From positions 39,416,248-39,480,247 of the forward strand of contig CM067306.1 of NCBI GenBank assembly GCA_034231615.1: a DNA stretch of 64,000 bases. Reading direction: 5' to 3'. Below are positions 60,952 through 64,000 of this stretch, piece after piece. The notes under the pieces are model-generated. The model saw only the letters and a list, made by a program, of their open reading frames with translations. It was not told where the DNA came from and did no database searches. The DNA is from Meghimatium bilineatum (Eukaryota > Mollusca > Gastropoda > Stylommatophora > Philomycidae). The number at the start of each line of letters is the position of its first letter. Position 1 is the stretch's first letter. The position numbers were made by a program, and so were the translations under genes.

Positions 60952-62319
60952 TCAGACGTTTTAAAACTAATGATATATATGTTTTTTGGGTGTCTGTTAT
61001 GACAGTATAAAGTCGTATACTGTTGAACTTCTTAAGATTGACTGACAGTATAAAGTTGAACTTCTACTGTGGTGCATATATGGTCGTGGTATATATGTGT
61101 GGTGACTATGTGGGCCCTGTCGTTATTGTAGCGTAGAGTAACTATTCCACAACATCAATGTGATACATAAAGGCTGAATAACTCACTGCAACTTCAGCGT
61201 TCACATATATATGGTAACTTTATTATATTGGTTCAAAGTGTCCAGAAGGTACAACATAAATTTACAACATCAATTTGATAAATAGAGTATCCAATATTCT
61301 GCAATCAATTATATGTATGTAACTGAACTCCAGTATACGATAGTATAATCCAACTCTTAAACAACTCAGTGTTTCCAGACTATCAAGTCTGAAACTATTC
61401 TCTAACTCCGAACCACTGGACTGGTTCGAGACTATCTTTTCTTGACACGTCTATCCAGCGCGAATTCCAAGCTCTAACTCATCTCGAAACCAAACTAACT
61501 CCTTCACACTAAAACCTCTCATTCATTTTCCCACAATTCTCACTCTTTCAACATTTATGTGAGTCCCAAAATTATCTGCATTCAATCTGTCCGTTCATTC
61601 AACATCACACGGTCACAAACTACTTATTTCAAGTGTCCGTAGTCTAATCTAGCGATCTCAACCGTTTCCTTATTTCACTGGTCAACATTCAGGTCACCGC
61701 GAGATACAAATCTGCGTGTCACCGTCTTTTGTATTGCTTGTTGCAATTAAACATTTTGACCGGTGGCTCAGAACCCTATTATCTGATAGGAATCTCCGTT
61801 AACTGATACGATCTTAGTCTGGCCAAGAAACTACTCCGATGTATTAATAGCTGCCACCTTTATTCCGGACGGTAGCTAGAGTTGGTTATGCAACTAAATT
61901 ACTAGTATGGCCGGTGTAACAGTCACATTGTTACCGTGAACATAAGACCAATGTATTTGTGCATGATATAATTAGTGTAGTATAGCGGGTCAACAAGAAC
62001 CACAGTTAAAAATCGTGAAACTTTACAAAATTCGGTGGTAGGAGCAAGTGATGAGATATTCCTTGATGACAAAAATAATTTTCAATGTACTTTGGAGGGG
62101 GAAGAGGAAAAAAGCACGGTGAACAGAAGACATGACTGGATAATATCTAGAACTGGACAAGGTATGAAGTTTACAAACTCATCAGGATGGTTGAAGATAG
62201 AGATGTGTAGAGGTGGAGATCTTTCTGCTTCAAATGTCTCGATGTGACACCACCAAGTCTACGACTGTTTTACTATTATTATTGTTTTTGTTTCAACTAT
62301 CTGTTCGTTAAACTCTTTA
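60952..62319. other. Unassigned 1.4-kb stretch
   Basis: No recognisable gene. Near 60998-61065 the phrase gacagtataaagt occurs twice. The open frame 62035-62247 (GASDEIFLDDKNNFQC...) has no known motif. The C-rich passage at 61370-61680 lacks terminal repeats. Confidence 0.3.
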
Positions 62320-62895
62320 TTGCCTTTCAGCGTCAGGGGTAGAAGAGTTCTCTGGAGATGGTCACCGTGTGTTCTGAGAATATTGTGGAATTTGTCGCCT
62401 CTTGTATTTCGACGATCCATCGTTTCCGTGGTCGGCCTCTAGGTTTGCCTTCACTGTATTTGTGTAGCATAGCTTGCTGTGGTATGCTGTCTTGTGGTAG
62501 TCTGATGATTTATGCAAACCATTGTATTTACTGTCTCTTAATATATTCCGAGATTGAGGAGGTGCCGGTTCTTTTTCTAATGTTCTCATTTCTTAGTCTT
62601 TTAGCTATATTCCTAGGATTCTTGGTAAGCATGCCATTTCAACTGTCACAAGTGTACGTTTGTCTTGTGCTGTCGTTGTTCATGTTTGGCAGTGGTAACA
62701 TATCGTTGACATAATAATCGTTTTGAATAGTGTGATTTTGGTGTATTAATTTACAATTTTGTTTCTGAAGATTGGTGACATTCTAGGGCTTGGTATGCTT
62801 TACTACATCTATTGTGTATTTCTTTTCTGCTCTTGCCGTCTGTTGTTATAGTTCTTCCTAGGTATGTGAATTGTCACTTTTTTAAGTCTGTTGTT

Positions 62896-62994
<99 letters not shown>

Positions 62995-63140
62995 TGTTTC
63001 TTTCTGTTCTTCCCATTTTCGTTACTTCGGTCTTTTCTATGTTTATCTTCATGTTAAAGGTTGGCATATTTGATTTAATCTATTTATCTTTATACATGCT
63101 CTTCTGATGATACTACTAGTTCTTGGTCGTCTGCAAATAG
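62320..63140 (-). pseudogene. LINE G copy 2: thumb to 3' end, interrupted by (TA)n
   Basis: From 63140 downward: [20 protein letters not shown] then TERNTNI (reverse-transcriptase thumb). A 90-bp (TA)n tract follows, then [22 protein letters not shown] frames and NTQ. Further on come CYHCQT, TTTAQDKRTLVTVEMACL, PRILGI and GRPRKRWIVEIQEATNST. It ends SRELFYP and a stop at 62333-62335. The same C-terminus occurs at 56987-57060. Multiple frameshifts. Confidence 0.82.
62900..62992. repeat. (TA)n microsatellite inside LINE G
   Basis: About 46 TA dinucleotides replace the few codons between NTN and the LKKV region of the LINE G protein. Confidence 0.98.
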
Positions 63141-63374
63141 CAATTATTTTAAGTTATCCTTTAGATTGTTTTCTTCCATCTCATTGTTTCATGCACTTTA
63201 TAATTAGGTGTTCACATCACTTTTTTACTTATACACGGTATTTAAACATATTGAAGCGAGCATGGGGGAGGGGGTTGAATTCTCGGATATTTATAATAGA
63301 GTGGTTGGGGGTTGCTTCATACAAGTAGAAATGAAAAAGTAAAAAAGTATTGACGTAATTTATGGACAGACCTA

Positions 63375-64000
63375 TATATGTCTCTCTCTCTTTGTTGACA
63401 GAGTTCAGCAGCTGAGCCAGTATGTCTCTCTATTTGTTGACAGAGTTCAGCAGCTGAGCCAGTATGTCTCTCTATTTGTTGACAGGGTTCAGCGGCTGAG
63501 CCAGTATGTCTCTCTCTATTTGTTGACAGAGTTCAGCAGCTGAGCCAGTATGTCTCTCTCTATTTGTTGACAGAGTTCAGCAGCTGAGCCAGTATGTCTC
63601 TCTCTATTTGTTGACAGAGTTCAGCAGCTGAGCCAGTATGTCTCTCTATTTGTTGACAGAGTTCAGCAGCTGAGCCAGTATGTCTCTCTCTATTTGTTGA
63701 CAGAGTTCAGCAGCTGAGCCAGTATGTCTCTCTCTATTTGTTGACAGGGTTCAGCAGCTGAGCCAGTATGTCTCTCTCTATTTGTTGACAGAGTTCAGCA
63801 GCTGAGCCAGTATGTCTCTCTCTATTTGTTGACAGGGTTCAGCAGCTGAGCCAGTATGTCTCTCTATTTGTTGACAGAGTTCAGCAGCTGAGCCAGTATG
63901 TCTCTCTCTATTTGTTGACAGAGTTCAGCAGCTGAGCCAGTATGTCTCTCTATTTGTTGACAGAGTTCAGCAGCTGAGCCAGTATGTCTCTCTCTATTTG
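63375..64000. repeat. 42/44-bp minisatellite, runs off the window
   Basis: About 14 units of TGTTGACAGAGTTCAGCAGC plus TGAGCCAGTATGTCTCTCTC/TATT. Length varies between 42 and 44 bp because of one extra TC in a (TC)n run. The array continues beyond 64000. Confidence 0.95.

Noticed and set aside
62035..62247. 70-codon plus-strand gene
   Set aside because: No recognisable motif, no splice or promoter context, adjacent to LINE debris.

Overview
The window looks like nuclear DNA from a metazoan, most likely an invertebrate. It is AT-rich and gene-poor. It is filled with decayed non-LTR retrotransposons (LINEs), hAT and Tc1/mariner-IS630 class DNA transposons, tRNA-derived SINEs and minisatellites. 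I found no host gene with credible exons, no rRNA, no intact tRNA gene, no CRISPR array and nothing prokaryotic. The species cannot be fixed from the sequence alone. Family names below come from motifs seen in translated sequence; clade names are inference.

Layout. 1-5.4 kb: LINE remnants, a 47-bp minisatellite and a SINE. 6-12.5 kb: LINE tails and one long reverse-strand LINE (about 7.46-11.83 kb, endonuclease plus reverse transcriptase) split by a 1.33-kb poly(A)-tailed retroposon with a 12-bp target-site duplication. 12.7-13.3 kb: 33-bp minisatellite. 13.4-23.6 kb: three copies of one hAT transposon. The first two form a near-identical head-to-tail 3.75-kb duplication, each carrying the same insertion of the poly(A) retroposon. 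The third is internally deleted and carries a long (TA)n tract. 24.13-31.62 kb: a 7.5-kb satellite of 35-bp units with higher-order duplications, ending directly against a LINE fragment. 32-34 kb: another 33-bp minisatellite. 35-37.7 kb: LINE A, (TA)n, a tRNA-derived SINE and a 96-bp tandem repeat. 37.675-41.125 kb: a Tigger/pogo-like element with both ends and TA flanks. 41.86-45.54 kb: nested minisatellites (39, 41 and 12 bp). 45.57-52.2 kb: two reverse-strand hAT remnants, a SINE and LINE scraps. 52.79-55.07 kb: LINE B nested inside an old LINE A, with a 12-bp target-site duplication. 55.6-58.2 kb: second LINE B copy, a hAT MITE with exact 8-bp duplications, LINE G and an IS630-like transposase. 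58.26-60.34 kb: an I-clade-like LINE with an RNase H domain. 62.3-63.1 kb: another LINE G with (TA)n. 63.37-64.0 kb: a 42-44-bp minisatellite running off the window.

Nothing here is a working gene set. The genes relate to each other as layers of insertion, duplication and decay. Autonomous LINEs would have supplied the machinery for the SINEs and the poly(A) retroposon; hAT transposases would have supplied it for the MITE. Every transposase or reverse transcriptase seen is interrupted by stops or frameshifts. The most unusual items are the long modular poly(A) retroposon, the higher-order satellite, a stem-loop repeat shared by several loci, and the frame-preserving 39-bp arrays.
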